DNA from: Scytalidium lignicola
Taxonomy: Eukaryota; Ascomycota; Leotiomycetes
NCBI GenBank assembly: GCA_002812745.2
Contig: NCSJ02000027.1
Location: 62,001-126,000, forward strand
Length of the DNA stretch: 64,000 bases
Direction of reading: 5' to 3'
The translations under genes were made by a program, and so were the position numbers. This document shows, piece by piece, positions 24,305 to 35,731 of the stretch. Every line of letters starts with the position of its first letter. The stretch's first letter is position 1. The notes below the pieces were generated by a model. It saw only the letters and a list, made by a program, of their open reading frames with translations. It had not been told where the DNA came from and ran no database searches.

Positions 24305-24957
24305 TTACAAAACGCCTTTCGATTCTTGTGCGTTGTTACTTGGAGGCTTAACTACCTCCGGTACAAGTTCAACCCAGTATCCCTATGATATGTCAGCCTC
24401 TACGTATAGTATTGTAGCTCTGCGGAATTAACACTTACATCAGGGTCCTTCACAAATGCCAACTGTCTAAACACGTGATTATATCCTTCATCCACCTTAG
24501 TGGCATCTAAAAAGTCCGGAACACCATACTGCTCTCCTTTGGCTTCACCAAGCGGTTTGATCACTTCGTATCCAAAACCTCTCACCCTTTCAAGCGCCTT
24601 CTCCACATCTGGAACAGTGAACCCAATATGGCCAAACCCGCCTTGCATGCCTCCTTCTTCGTTTCCATTCCTGTACCGCTCTGGTCCACCCGGTATATGA
24701 TACAATTCTATTAAACCTTGACTAGTTCCTAGTGTTGCAATAGATGCATCGCGCGGTCCCAGGTAGTAGATTGTCCAAGTGCCAGTATTGAAAATGAAGA
24801 TTGTGTGAAGACCGAAACACTCATTGTAGAATCGCAAAGAGGCTTCTGGGTCAGTGATACGTAACATTAAGTGGTTTATCTTCCATCCCGCTGTGGCTGC
24901 TTGAGGCGGAAGGGGTGGCGGGATGATGTGTTTTCCCGGTAGATACTCTTCCGGCAT
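24305..24957 (-). CDS. glyoxalase I-like (lactoylglutathione lyase) protein
   Basis: Vicinal-oxygen-chelate fold enzyme that would detoxify methylglyoxal by isomerising its glutathione adduct. About 200 aa in two exons. The ATG at 24957 starts MPEEYLPGKHII. An in-frame upstream ATG at 25026 would add a short leader (MIFPRSSCLPP), so a longer form is possible. Metal-ligand positions can be read: His in INHLMLRITDPE, Glu in LIELYH, His in GHIGFTVPDV, and Glu in GYWVELVP. The last Glu comes from the second exon after an intron with GTAAGTG..TCATAG. SLRFYNECFG is the usual first helix. It is a single-domain form, unlike two-domain yeast Glo1. The gene looks intact. Confidence 0.83.
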
Positions 24958-25719
24958 TTTGACAATTGAGGCGTAATGCTTTGCGTGTGTGGGTGGTGGG
25001 AGGCAAGATGAACGAGGAAATATCACAAAGTGCTCGTAGATATACGCAGGAATGTACNTTTTTAGCTCTGCTCGATTCTTTTATAGCGATAGTGGCGATA
25101 TGGGGGATTTCCCGAGTTTGTGGGGAATTTCAGGGGATGTCTCTTGTTTCTAAACATTGTGGAGATTTCCCGCCTGACTCTGTAATACCAATGGTCGGAT
25201 TCTACACTATATCAATTATGACTTATTGATCTCTCTTTTGATACTACAGTTGGTTTAGTTTTGTAAATTCGTAACGTTGCCGATGAAGAGCTCAAAGTAC
25301 AATACAAGGGCTGGTGGTAAACGAGAAAATATGAGATTTCAGACGAATGACGAACCACTAATACATAGCACTAGGCTAGATCGCTTGGGTTAAGGATGAA
25401 TTTTTTTTTCTATAATTAAAATCAATCCGATTAGGTTTCTTTGATGAGAATTTCTCCTGAGCGGTCATGAGGGTTTGTAAAGTCTAAGCGATGCATCATT
25501 TTAGAACTCAATTATTAGCTACAGCAGTTCTACACAAGCTAAAGATGCAGAGGTGTAGAGTAGACTAATGATAAAAAAAAGAACCAGGAGGTGTCTGCTA
25601 TATCATATTTCATTGACTTGTTCAATTTCTGATCTCGGCAGAATGTTATAAAATGTTTATGAAGTAATGCTCACACTACACGTATAGTGGAAGACCATGT
25701 TTAAACAAACCGGACAATC
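24958..25719. other. AT-rich intergenic with an ambiguous base
   Basis: No gene is supported. An N lies at 25058 before a T run, close to the glyoxalase promoter. Confidence 0.45.
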
Positions 25720-25980
25720 GATGATATAAAATAAAAATGTTTTAAGTGTAATAACACTTCGTTATCAAACCCGAATCCTAACTTGAACGGAATCTGTTTT
25801 TGTTCGAAAAGGTGAGTAGGGCTGCTTTATCAGCGATATTAGGTGAGTTAAGGTGAGTAAAGGTGAATCAAGGTGGGAAGCAGGTGAGCAATGGTGAATA
25901 AAGCTTGGAATAGTGTGTTAGAGGAGTTGTTTTAACTCCTTGGTTATAACTGTTATCACTTGTTAAAATTAGAAAAAGTT
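25720..25980. repeat. diverged dispersed repeat, copy A (solo-LTR-like)
   Basis: Shares an ordered set of words with copy B near 35240-35480: a GATATAA then TTTTAA stretch, ATCCTAAC, a GTTCGAAAAGGTGAGTAGGG / GTTCAGAAAGGTAAGTAAGG block, GCTGCTTTA, then a series of (A)GGTGAGTAA-like units followed by AGCAATGGTGAATA / AGCAATAGTAAATC. Differences are mostly transitions and small indels. Likely an old transposon fragment. True ends are not determined. Confidence 0.55.
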
Positions 25981-27089
25981 TAAGGATTCTTTTAAGAGTC
26001 CATCTTAGATCTCTCTAGTCAAGTCGCATGTGACTGGTAATTTAGCCTTATAATTTACTGATGAACATCATTAATTTAACGTTATCTTATATGGGTATAT
26101 GACTTTAGTTTGCTAAGTAGTTATTTAANTTTTTTTGTTACTAGAGTTCGTACTCAGTTGTATATACGGTTATTCTGTTGTATTAGACAACAATTGATTC
26201 TGTATAACTGTCAAAGAAGGTATAAGAGACTGTACTACGAATCTTAAGGCTTGTTAACATCTGAAGCTACTTCTTCATATTTTACGATTTACATAAGTTA
26301 AAAAACAGTTTCTTTAGTNAAAAAATTTGAACTAAGTAAAGGAATACAACTTTTAATAACTTTATTAGGTAAAATATCATACAAGATAATATAACGGCAG
26401 TATAGTAATCTAGTTATACTAAGTGCTGCAAAGGTATAATAGTTAGTGTGTTTAAGCATCATAAGACTTATACAAATATAAAGCTACATTAAGAATATGA
26501 TTTATATTAATGCTTAATACGGAGAGGAAGCGCCACTACTGATAACCCCGAGAACGGCTTGCGCTGCGAATCTCAATTCGGACAGCCTTTAATTTGTCTT
26601 TGACATTACATCCGTGGCCAGATTCAAATAGTATTTCTTGTTGATTTTATCTCCTATCGTGAAGTCTTTTCATGCATTGAATTGTGATAGCTGGAATATT
26701 TGTGCCATAAAGACATGCATGTAACCCTTCCAAAGCTGCTTGTTTATACAATATATGGAGTTAGCAATCAAAGACCCCCTTCAGAGTACAATAGCAATCA
26801 TTTGCATTGCTAGGTGGATTTGGCCATTATACTCCTTCACATCCAAGAATTCCTTATAGGAGAAACAAGTTCCACTCGGTCATCATTTGCTTGAGCAGTT
26901 TAAGTTTTTGTATAAGAGTATTGCCGAATGGCTAACATAATCTCAGTAGAGCTTTTATGCCTACATCTTCTATTAATGAGAACTCGTATGGTCTACCTTC
27001 GTAATATGGGCATCCCTCCTTCACTATCCTATGGAACTCTTGGCTCTTCAAGTCAATTCGTGAAGTTTTAGTCCGGGAAATGGGAGAGC
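25981..27089. other. AT-rich, gene-empty tract
   Basis: Ns at 26129 and 26319 adjoin T and A runs. No conserved coding segment was seen. It is likely decayed transposon DNA linked to copy A of the dispersed repeat. Confidence 0.45.
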
Positions 27090-29280
27090 TTATTCGAAGT
27101 AATGCACGCAACATTGTTCTGGCTCGATGGTAAGACAATCTTGATATCGGGCTGTTTGGGCCGGGTGCTGATGGAGCGTGGGCGCGAGCGCGTTGTGAAA
27201 ACTTGGTTGCTCCTCTCGAACTAGACGAATTCTGATACGCCGTCCCAGACCCTGCACCTCCGCTCGATAGGGCGTCATCGCCTCATTTAGCAGGCGCGTT
27301 ATATTGGTTTGGTCGGCTACCAACCCTCCATTCTGGTATTTATGGAATGTATTTATTACGTCTGTATTCACTGCCACGAGAGGGTCTTGGATCTTTCCCA
27401 CGGCCATTATTAAGACCGGATATGCAAGCCACAAGGCACGCAATCCACCCTGGAGTCTCTGAGGAGGAGTCTTTGCGAAGCATGGCACTCCGTTAATGAA
27501 CGAATGAAAGGGCCAGCATACAGGGTGTCCGTCCGGCCTTGGACTTCTCTGTGTGTGGAAATCCAAAAATTGACGGGTCGTTTTCCTGACTAGATCCTGT
27601 CCAGCAATTATTTGTTTACCGGGTCCTGGCTCTGTCCAGAAGGTTGATTTCCGCCAGGTATTCATCCGTCTGATTGCGGTGGAATGAAGCGTAAATTGAG
27701 CATTATTTGTCGCCTGTGCTCGGTTCAATAAGTGAATGCAGAGTTCCTCTACCAAATCCGCCGCTGTCATCGCGAGGTGGATGCGTCGCTTCTCGCAGTA
27801 TAACAGAACGACAGAAGGAAGATAGCAACAGGTCATCCTCCGGCATATTTCCAATTGCGTATCGCGTCATCGCCCATGATACGAAAGCAGTCAAGCTGGC
27901 AACGAGTCCATGGGAAAAGCCAAGTTGTCCTCCGACCTGAATTGTTTGAGGTGTTAATGTGATGGCATTTGCATTGTTGAATCTGTTACCCAAATTGATA
28001 TCTGCTGCAATTCTCGGGGGCACAAATGCATTATTTTCAACCGTCCGAATTCTCGCATGCCATCCAAAGATACAAGGACTTGTGATTGTCAGGCTGTCCT
28101 CACCCTCAAATTTATCGTCGATCCCCTCTTTGCAACTCTTACCATCACACACTTTATCCTCGTCCATTTGCAGATGCCACACGTACCATTCGCCGATTTT
28201 TTTTTTTCTTTCAAATTTGAGGAATTCCCCTTTGCCCTTACCTTCAGCATTGGATGTAAATGTGCAGTCACAATTCCGCTCCAAATTGTTGTCGAACAAT
28301 GACCACAAGGCGCCAGCGGTGAGAAGAAGACAATCCATATCGCGGAATCCCTCGAGTAATGTAAAGTAGGCGTCGCGATCGGGGTATGCGAAGTTTCCGA
28401 GAATAATTCCTTTCCTTATCTTGTTCCGCCAGCAACCACGTTCTGTGCTATTTCGTACACTTTCTTCCGGTAGGTACTCAATCGAAACCACTTGCTGTGC
28501 TGTCAAAACTTTCTGTTTAAGTTCAAATTGCTCCATTAAACCCTCTTCGATTGCGAACACCACGACGAGCTGATTACGCAGTGTGAGAGAAGGCCGAACA
28601 ACAGTTAATTGTTGGTCATTCCATGGTAGGTGAGAGGTCGGTTCCAGAATGGTCTGCAACCATGCCAATACCTCCATGCTGTCTTCGCCAAGCTTCATTC
28701 TGGGTTCAGTGCCTCTTTGCAGTCCCAACGCCCAACCACCGCCTTGAACTGGAGCAGTTAGAAAGCTGGCTGTAGACTCTTCGTACCCCTTATACCACCA
28801 TTTTAGTGTATACCCTCTCAAACGTCTGTTTTCATTGAAAAGTCGGATGGCGTCGTCGATAGCATAGATGACGCATTCAAGAAGTTCAACTATGCCTGCT
28901 AATTGAGCTGTAGCAGCTTCGGCGATCGATACCAATGCTGTATGACCATAGTAGTCTTAGACTAGAACCCCTTGTCCAAACATGTGCTGCCAAGCAAGAC
29001 TTTCCAATTCGTCGGTCAGTACTTTTGGGATTAAGTACCAATTGAAGTGATCGTTAGACAGTATGGATTTAATATCCAAACCATCATCATGAACAACTGT
29101 GGCGCTATGTGAATTTCCAGCCGTGTGAAGGCGACCGACCCCTCTGGCACGATAATGAGCTGGAAGGCCAGTGGCTGATGCCATTCCATGCAAGGTTGTA
29201 CCAGGCTTTATGGTGGAATTATCCCACCGAGCAGCATCGTGAACAGCAACGGCATGCCCCGAGATTCTAGCCTTTTCATT
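27090..29280 (-). pseudogene. large unknown protein, interrupted frame
   Basis: Three open blocks read leftwards. Block 1 (about 29280-28966) includes SATGLPAHYRARGVGRLHTAG and DHFNWYLIPKVLTDELESLA, and ends at a TAA after QGVLV (28964-28966). The same frame continues as DYYGHTALVSIAEAATAQLAG and runs 400 codons to about 27800 (block 2). Block 3 (to 27090) is in another frame and takes over near 27790-27800 (EKRRIHLAMTAADLVEELC). I do not recognise a domain. It is a soluble protein without signal peptide or TM, and no start codon is clear. The stop sits where a CAA or GAA could have been, and the shift lies in a GCGAGAAGCG run. Either two disabling changes or unmodelled tiny introns explain this; I favour a decaying gene. 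ATG/TTG-initiated sub-ORFs should not be read as separate genes. Confidence 0.45.
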
Positions 29281-31064
29281 AGACTTCTAATGTCGATTCC
29301 GATAACGAGCTAGGTAATTGGAAATAGAAAGTCGAGAAAAAGTCGTGCCGGATGACATTGTCAAAGATTTAGGAAGGCTAGCAGCTGGAGCAAAAGATTT
29401 CATGTGTGTGGAGGGAGGAAAACGAGGATGTTTTGACAAAGTGCTTTGTTACCTCCCCTCATCAATTTTGTCGTGGCCGCGATCTATTGGATATTGAGTA
29501 CCGGCGTATCTATCAAGATCATTCGAAACAAGCTTCCCATATTGGGACCCAGCAGCAATCCGAACTCAATACAGAAAAATGATACTGCAAAAAATCCCAA
29601 TTAGCAGGACTAGGATACGCTCCGAGAAAGTCTAGAAAATGTCAGAGATGGCCGTGTTTATTTAGTTTTGCTAAACTTACTGTAGAAACTTCCAGCAATA
29701 GGCTGTATCTTTGCGAGTTCCATCGCTCAGGAGTAAAGATCACTAAGCTGTATGGGCATGATGTACCACCTTTCCTAGGTATTGAATCTCAAATTGCTCA
29801 GGGGCTTGAATTTAAGAATCCAATCGGAATCTTTATATGCTGCTGCTGGATTGGCATGTTGTTGTACATTCTGGGAGGTTGACCTTTCCGACGATTCCAA
29901 AATGTGAATGGTTGGTGGAATGGTTAATCAATATATATAGAGTGTTTAAAGAAGATACCCGTGAGACTCAAATGGTGCCGATTGGAAGGAGCAAGGGAGT
30001 TGTTGCAGTAGTTAATGGGATACCAGGTGCCTAGCTTCATGGTGTGGTTGATAAAGGGGCGGGATTACTGGATGTGGACAACGGGGAATCTGTGGAATGG
30101 AAAACAGTGGACTAAAGAATCGTGATCATGTCTTGAATCAATTGTATGACGTAGAGCTTAATTGATTAGATATTGTAAGCTAAGGGACAATATACTGCCG
30201 GTAGGGTACATCTCGCAATAATTTCCATACTTGCTCTTTTAAAATTCTTGCTTCAGCAGCTACGTAAAATCTGACATCTCTCTTCACGTATCAGTCTAGC
30301 GTCATCGCAGGCATTATACGATCTATATTTATCGTCCACTTCGAATCTATTTTAGATTTCAGAATTATTCAGACTCCTTTTACGCAAAAATTGACAATAA
30401 ACGAATTGAATTATAAATTAATTACATAGATACTAGAGAGGATGTAAAATCTGTTGTAGGACACTGGTTGCTATTGTACTTTGCGGAGGAAGCCTAATGC
30501 ATTACGTGCATCAAAGATACAGTAGGCTAACTAACGGATTAAATTATAACTGGGTTATCAAAGGGCAAACATACCGTAACTTCGTGAAAGTAGATAATCC
30601 TTTTAAGTGTGACCATTCCTCAAGTAGGCCGGGGTGTTCATTTCTTGCAGGCATAATGACACAGCAGTTAAACAGCTCGGATCAAAAGAAATAAAGGAAT
30701 CTGACTTTCATCTTTGGCATGACTCTATCTATTTTACGAAAATTCTATCAGAAGACCCCAATAGAAGGCTATGCTTCATCTAAACAGTTCTAGTGTCTGT
30801 TTAGTTTGTGGCGCACATTTTAAAGTGCACTGTAACGGCCCCTGGATATGAGGCTGAAGGGTGTGTAAGCTGAGATAAGTAGGGCAAAATATGTAGTCAA
30901 GGGGACTATACGGTTACAATTTTCAGACGATGGGTGGCCAAGTGAGGCCTTTTAGATTCGACCAGTCGCAAGATAAATTGCAACGAGATACCCCGTTTTT
31001 GTCGTACCATAAAACCTGCATCATATAACAAATTGATATTGAAGATCATCTGAAATTAACCACC
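29281..31064. other. AT-rich intergenic, nothing recognised
   Basis: Open frames at 29837-30034 and 30497-30694 lack any recognisable feature. The last 100 bases are the esterase 5' flank, ending with a CACC just before its ATG. Confidence 0.45.
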
Positions 31065-32312
31065 ATGTCAGACTTAGACACCCCACCTGCACCATATTTG
31101 GCCCCTGAGGACCAGACTGTCGTCAATGAATTTGCAGCATCTGGAGAACCACCACTCCAAGACCTAAGTGTCCAAGAATTCCGCAAGTTCTTCGACCAGC
31201 TTCAGGAGCACACACCAATACCAGGGGTGACAGAAACCGAGATTAAAGTCCCATTTGGGGCCAAGGGGAAAGAATTTGTGAAGACGTTTATTTTCCGTGC
31301 TGATAATACCGTTGGTGATCTGCCAGTGATTTTCTACATTCATGGTGGAGGATGGATTTCTGGAGAGTTCGTGACCATCACCACAGACTAGCCCGTCGCA
31401 TATGCTAACTTGAATATCACAGCCATATCTCGTACGACAGTATCTCTAGGGAATTGGCTCTTCGATCAGGCTGTGCAGTCGTATTCCCAGAGTACACTCT
31501 GGCGCCGGAGAAGAAATTCCCAGTCCAGAATGAGCAATGCTTCACAGCTTTGAAATACGTTGCAAAACACGGCAAATCGCTCGGTCTCAAAACCGAAAAG
31601 TTTGCTATTGCTGGTGATAGCGCAGGTGGTGAGTGTTCCTCTGGATAGACGGTGTTATCTCTCCCACATTTGATGGTATATACTTACGTACATACTAACG
31701 AGGCATTCTCGAAAAGGCCAACTATCCCCTGCAGTGATAAACCTTGTCAACGAAGCCAAGCTGGAAAAATCCATTCCCATAGTCTTCCAGATCCTCTTCA
31801 ATCCCTTCGTCGACGTCAGTAATTTGCCCAACAATCTTACTCTCTCTGAATTCGAATTCGTCAATGGACCGTTCCTCACGTTAGGGCTCACCGAAGAAGT
31901 CATCCACGATTACATTCCAAATCCCAAGGATCGGAAATCCATCCTCGCCTCCCCGCTCCTCATGACCAAAGAGCAAGTCTCCCATCAGCCACCGACGATG
32001 GTTGTAGTGAGTGAAGTCGATGTATTGAGGACCGGCGGTGAGCAGTTCGCAAAGTTGCTCCAGACCAGTGGGGTTCGGTGTGGATTGGTTAGAGCTGAGG
32101 CACAGCTACATGATCCTGTTGTCATCGAGCCTATCAGGAATGGACCTACAGCTCATGCGTTGGTCTTGATGGCTGCAGCTCTATTTAATGAAGCTTTGGC
32201 GCCGTCTCCTACTGCTGGTGTGAAGAGACCCAGGGAAGAGGAGAATAGTGACAAGGAAAAGCAGATTAAGAAAGTCAGGAAGGTTGCGCATAAAAGAAGG
32301 AGGAGGTCGTAG
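31065..32312 (+). CDS. alpha/beta-hydrolase_3 esterase with basic C-terminal tail
   Basis: HSL/GDXG-type carboxylesterase or lipase. The ATG at 31065 is preceded by CACC. The oxyanion motif HGGGW is at about residue 95. The nucleophile motif GDSAGG is rebuilt across an intron (donor GTGAGTG, acceptor CGAAAAG). The acid is in VSEVDVLRTGGEQ and the catalytic His in LHDPVVIEP. The final 30 residues are a highly charged extension (KRPREEENSDKEKQ, then KKVRKVAHKRRRRS), a plausible nuclear-localisation or nucleic-acid-binding tail and uncommon for this family. The first intron (GTGACC..TATCACAG) leaves the downstream frame one base off by my reading: ISRELALRSG needs a two-base carry-over. A one-base indel or a non-standard site must therefore be assumed. 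About 340 aa if intact. Confidence 0.7.
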
Positions 32313-33901
32313 GCCACCTCACCTTCATCTCCTTTCATTCTTTCGAGATTCGGTCTAATGTAGGTAGGCGTCGAGTTAGAGGTTATCATGTTTATTTTGA
32401 AGCTTCTAGGATTCGTTCATCATGGGCATACAAGAAATTAATTTATAGTTTATTAAATGTAATGCCTATAGACAGAATATTTGGTCTTTGCATATAGTAT
32501 AACTAAACAGAGTATCCATTCAAAAATCCAAAAAAAAATAACCCACATACCGCCAGCTCGTTTTTCCGTACAGAAATAGATTCTTTATCAATGATAAAAT
32601 TCGCGCGATTCCGTGCAAATACAATCCGATAGGAGCTCAAGAGACCGCCCCCCGAAGCTTGAAATTACAACAAGAGAATAAGAGTGCATGTAAGATGATC
32701 CCTCTGAAGATGAAATTTGATGAAATTTACGAATATTTAGATGGCCCATGACATAAACATGTCAATCCATTTGATTAGTTAACTAACCAACGCCTGAAGG
32801 CACATGCCAAAATATTCCTCGGAAGACAACGGCAAAAACATTTCCCGCCACAATAGCTCACAGGTACACGAGGATAGGCGTACTCCGTACCGGAATCATC
32901 TCCTTGGATTTCTTCTACATGGCACAGATTCAACAATGATTAATTAGTTTTCCTAGCCGGAGTAGTAGTTCATCAAAGGGGGCTATCTTCTTTTTCCGTT
33001 ACTTTTAAATCAGATTTAGTCAATTATATAATCGCTCTAATAACACTAATCATCCTCGTACTCGTACTTTAATTTTTTTTTTTGCACGTATTCCAGCATG
33101 CTAATTATCAAATTTTCCAGGATCTAATCCAACCTTACTATAATGATGTGTATGTAACACTTAAACAAATCGAGCTTGAGCAAAGACCATTCTCTGTCCC
33201 GCAATACAGCTGTCGGGAGGGGCGGGAGAGCTAGATGAGCTTCAAAAGGATGAAACTCCAGTTATCCAGCTCATGGACAGCGAGCGTCGTAGCCGGGACG
33301 CGGCGACAATAGGAGAACACGTCCATCATCTTCAGTTGTTTCTGCCCAAGACAGTCGCGAATCTCGTGATGTATGTACGTATAAGTCGACACACACTTCC
33401 GAGGGGGGGTCAGGTACGAGTACCAGCGTGGCCAGGCAAAAGGCTGCGGTGGGCGCAGGTATCGCGCATCATCCGGCGCACTCAGCCAACGAGGTGGTGT
33501 GGACTGATCTTGCCACCTCTCGCACCACCGACCGCGCGATGCGGAGAGCAACACAGGTGCTTTCTGAAATGATGCACCACCGTGACCATCCAACTTCTGG
33601 CACGATCTCGAAATAATTCGCTCTAAAGTGGACGTAGTATATATAAGTTGTGTGTTATTGCCCGTGCTATTGAATATGCCATCATCAGTTTCGGATAGCT
33701 TCAGCTTCAACAGCTTTAAAGAACATCACACCCAAGTGTCTTTGTTATTGTGGTCGCAGGTAAAAGGGACAGCTCAATAAGCCAGCCAAAGCAAAATCAA
33801 AGGCAAAAACACTGCGAAGTCAATCAGCACACCATAAAATATTTGGATATATCTTCGATCTTTCTTCACAAACCAATCACTACAAAAATATCATCATCAT
33901 C
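32313..33901. other. intergenic; GC-richer island at 33260-33570 of unknown nature
   Basis: Mostly AT-rich. A GC-richer stretch holds overlapping frames on both strands (33231-33710 minus, 33273-33572 plus), none resembling a known protein. The final 250 bases are the 5' flank of the small gene at 33902. Confidence 0.4.
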
Positions 33902-34313
33902 ATGAGTACCCATCTCAAGCGCAACGTCGCCCTCACAGCCGTAGGAGCCGTCGGCGCATTGGTAGCCATCAACATGAACACTCCGCCATCCTCCCGCAAG
34001 CACCAAAACATCTCCTCCACGATCTCCGCCCAATTGGACTCCTACAACAACGGTTCGCCTCTCTCCAGCGAGGTAGTGCAGCAAGATCGAAGGTATGACG
34101 ACCACTCCGAAAAGTCCAAACTAATCAAAGACTTTGAAGGTACATGCAAGGGGTTGAGATGAGAACATTGAGAAGGCTGACTGATTTTTTCCGTGTGTTG
34201 TTTGTAGAGATACTATTTTTGACCGGACTCGATTGATGCATGATGCCAAGGCCAGGAAGCCATGGAATATGACTTACGAGGAGAGAGAGAAGGCTAAACA
34301 CCACGAGTTTTAA
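33902..34313 (+). CDS. small conserved-looking protein, function unknown
   Basis: About 115 aa, two exons. It starts MSTHLKRNVALTAVGAVGAL: a short basic N-terminus then a hydrophobic Ala/Val stretch, which would fit a mitochondrial or membrane-anchored location. A Ser-rich middle follows (ISSTISAQLDSYNNGSPLSS), then RYDDHSEKSKLIKDFE. An intron from GTACATGC to TTGTAGAG joins in frame to DTIFDRTRLMHDAKARKPW and ends EEREKAKHHEF. The clean splice, the CATC-rich leader and the charged helical end argue for a real gene. I do not recognise the family. Confidence 0.6.
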
Positions 34314-34650
34314 GAGTGTTGAATATGAGGGGTATATTTCAGGGGAAGGAAATGGGGAGGGCGTTTCTCGAGTATTTTGTTTGGTGAAAATGATTTCATT
34401 TTCACGGCGCATCTCAGGGATGAGAAATCCTTGAGAATAAACGCGCATACAGCCGATTCCAGAACAACGGGTTTCTGAATATAATAATGGGCTCTTTTTG
34501 CATATGAAGGAGACAGATGGGTTGGACATAAGCTTGGTGTATATATTTACTTTTTCTAGCCTTTTTGCGCCGAAGCATAGGATATGTGGCGCTTAGCGGC
34601 GTTAGAAGATTTATGCAAGGGCTATATTACACAACAAATTTGTACATTCA

Positions 34651-35106
34651 TCATAGCAAGAAAACCCCTACGTTCACACATTGACTCACAGACCCACCAT
34701 AACGACATCTTTTACATTTCTTCTTGGAACACGCTGGCTTGTCGAACAGGCTGTCTATATCAGCATCACTAGTACTTTCGGCCTCGTCGTCCGTGAGCAG
34801 GAGGTCTTTTGATGGAGCCCGGAGTGGCAGATGATGGGTGGGAAAGAGCGTAGGGAGAAACTTGAAGATGGGAGAGTTTCGAGAACGAGAGTGTGGGCAG
34901 TGAAAAGCGGAAGGGAAGATGATGGAAAGAGAAGATGAGGAGGGGCGACGATGGCAGTGCTTAAATCCCTGTTGAGCGAGAGTGATGCGTCGAAGGGTCA
35001 CTCGTTCTAGTGGGCTGGCGGGCAGCTCTGCTGGCCCAGAAATGGAAACATCGAACAGGATAGACGAAGGGGGAAGATGATAAGCTTTCTTTAAAATGAA
35101 TCTCAT
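34651..35106 (-). CDS. hypothetical ORF, weak
   Basis: A single open frame of 151 codons from an ATG. It is Ser/Pro/His-rich, with an acidic patch (TDDEAESTSDADIDSLFD) followed by a Cys/Lys cluster (CSKKKCKRCRYGG). The patchy charge pattern is more protein-like than its neighbours, but there is no known domain and no supporting context. It may be spurious. Confidence 0.25.
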   Translation of the reverse strand: MRFILKKAYHLPPSSILFDVSISGPAELPASPLERVTLRRITLAQQGFKHCHRRPSSSSLSIIFPSAFHCPHSRSRNSPIFKFLPTLFPTHHLPLRAPSKDLLLTDDEAESTSDADIDSLFDKPACSKKKCKRCRYGGSVSQCVNVGVFLL

Positions 35107-35239
35107 ACCCTAAGATACACGTGTAATTCTAGTAGTTATTTTCACCTCTTCTGTTTCCATAATTACATTATTTTTATTCCCTTATACTTCACATATGCTT
35201 GTTACAAGCTTATAGACTATGGGTTATGGGCTTTACAGG

Positions 35240-35480
35240 GTACAAGCTTTACATGATATAAGGTTTTAAATTAATGAGCAGCTCATTATCACACGTCAAT
35301 CCTAACATGAAGAAAATTTGTTTCTGTTCAGAAAGGTAAGTAAGGCTGCTTTACCGGTGGGTTTAAGTAAGTCAAAGTGAGCAAGGGTAAGTCGAAAGTG
35401 AGAGCAATAGTAAATCGACTAATGTCGAAGGTGACCTGTTTTGGCTTCTTAACAAGAGGAGTAAGTGATACAACACTAAA
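35240..35480. repeat. diverged dispersed repeat, copy B (solo-LTR-like)
   Basis: Second copy of the element at 25720-25980, same orientation. It shares CATGATATAAGGTTTTAAAT, CAATCCTAACATGA, TTCTGTTCAGAAAGGTAAGT, AAGGCTGCTTTA, repeated AAGTAAGT/AAGTGAGC units and GAGAGCAATAGTAAATC. The flanks differ, as expected for separate insertions. Confidence 0.55.
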
Positions 35481-35731
35481 AGAGCATCTTATCCGATCTT
35501 TATGAGTGCTTAGTCTACGTAAGGCTTGGATTGTTAAAGAAGAAGAAAAATCCAGGCAGATTCCACAATTGTCGTGGAAGAAGCCAATTGGCTAGTGACA
35601 TGAGGCTGCAGTAAGCTGATCATGGGGTCGCCATCTAACCTTAATTTCAGCTGGCAATAAAGTCGCAAGACTAGAACTTCGTTCTGCGTGGTCAGAACCA
35701 TAGGCGGCTCAGATTGCAGATTCTTACAACT

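Noticed and set aside
33231..33710. 159-codon minus-strand ORF with a 99-codon ORF opposite
   Set aside because: No protein-like pattern, no splice continuity and no recognisable family. Open frames are expected in a short GC-rich island.
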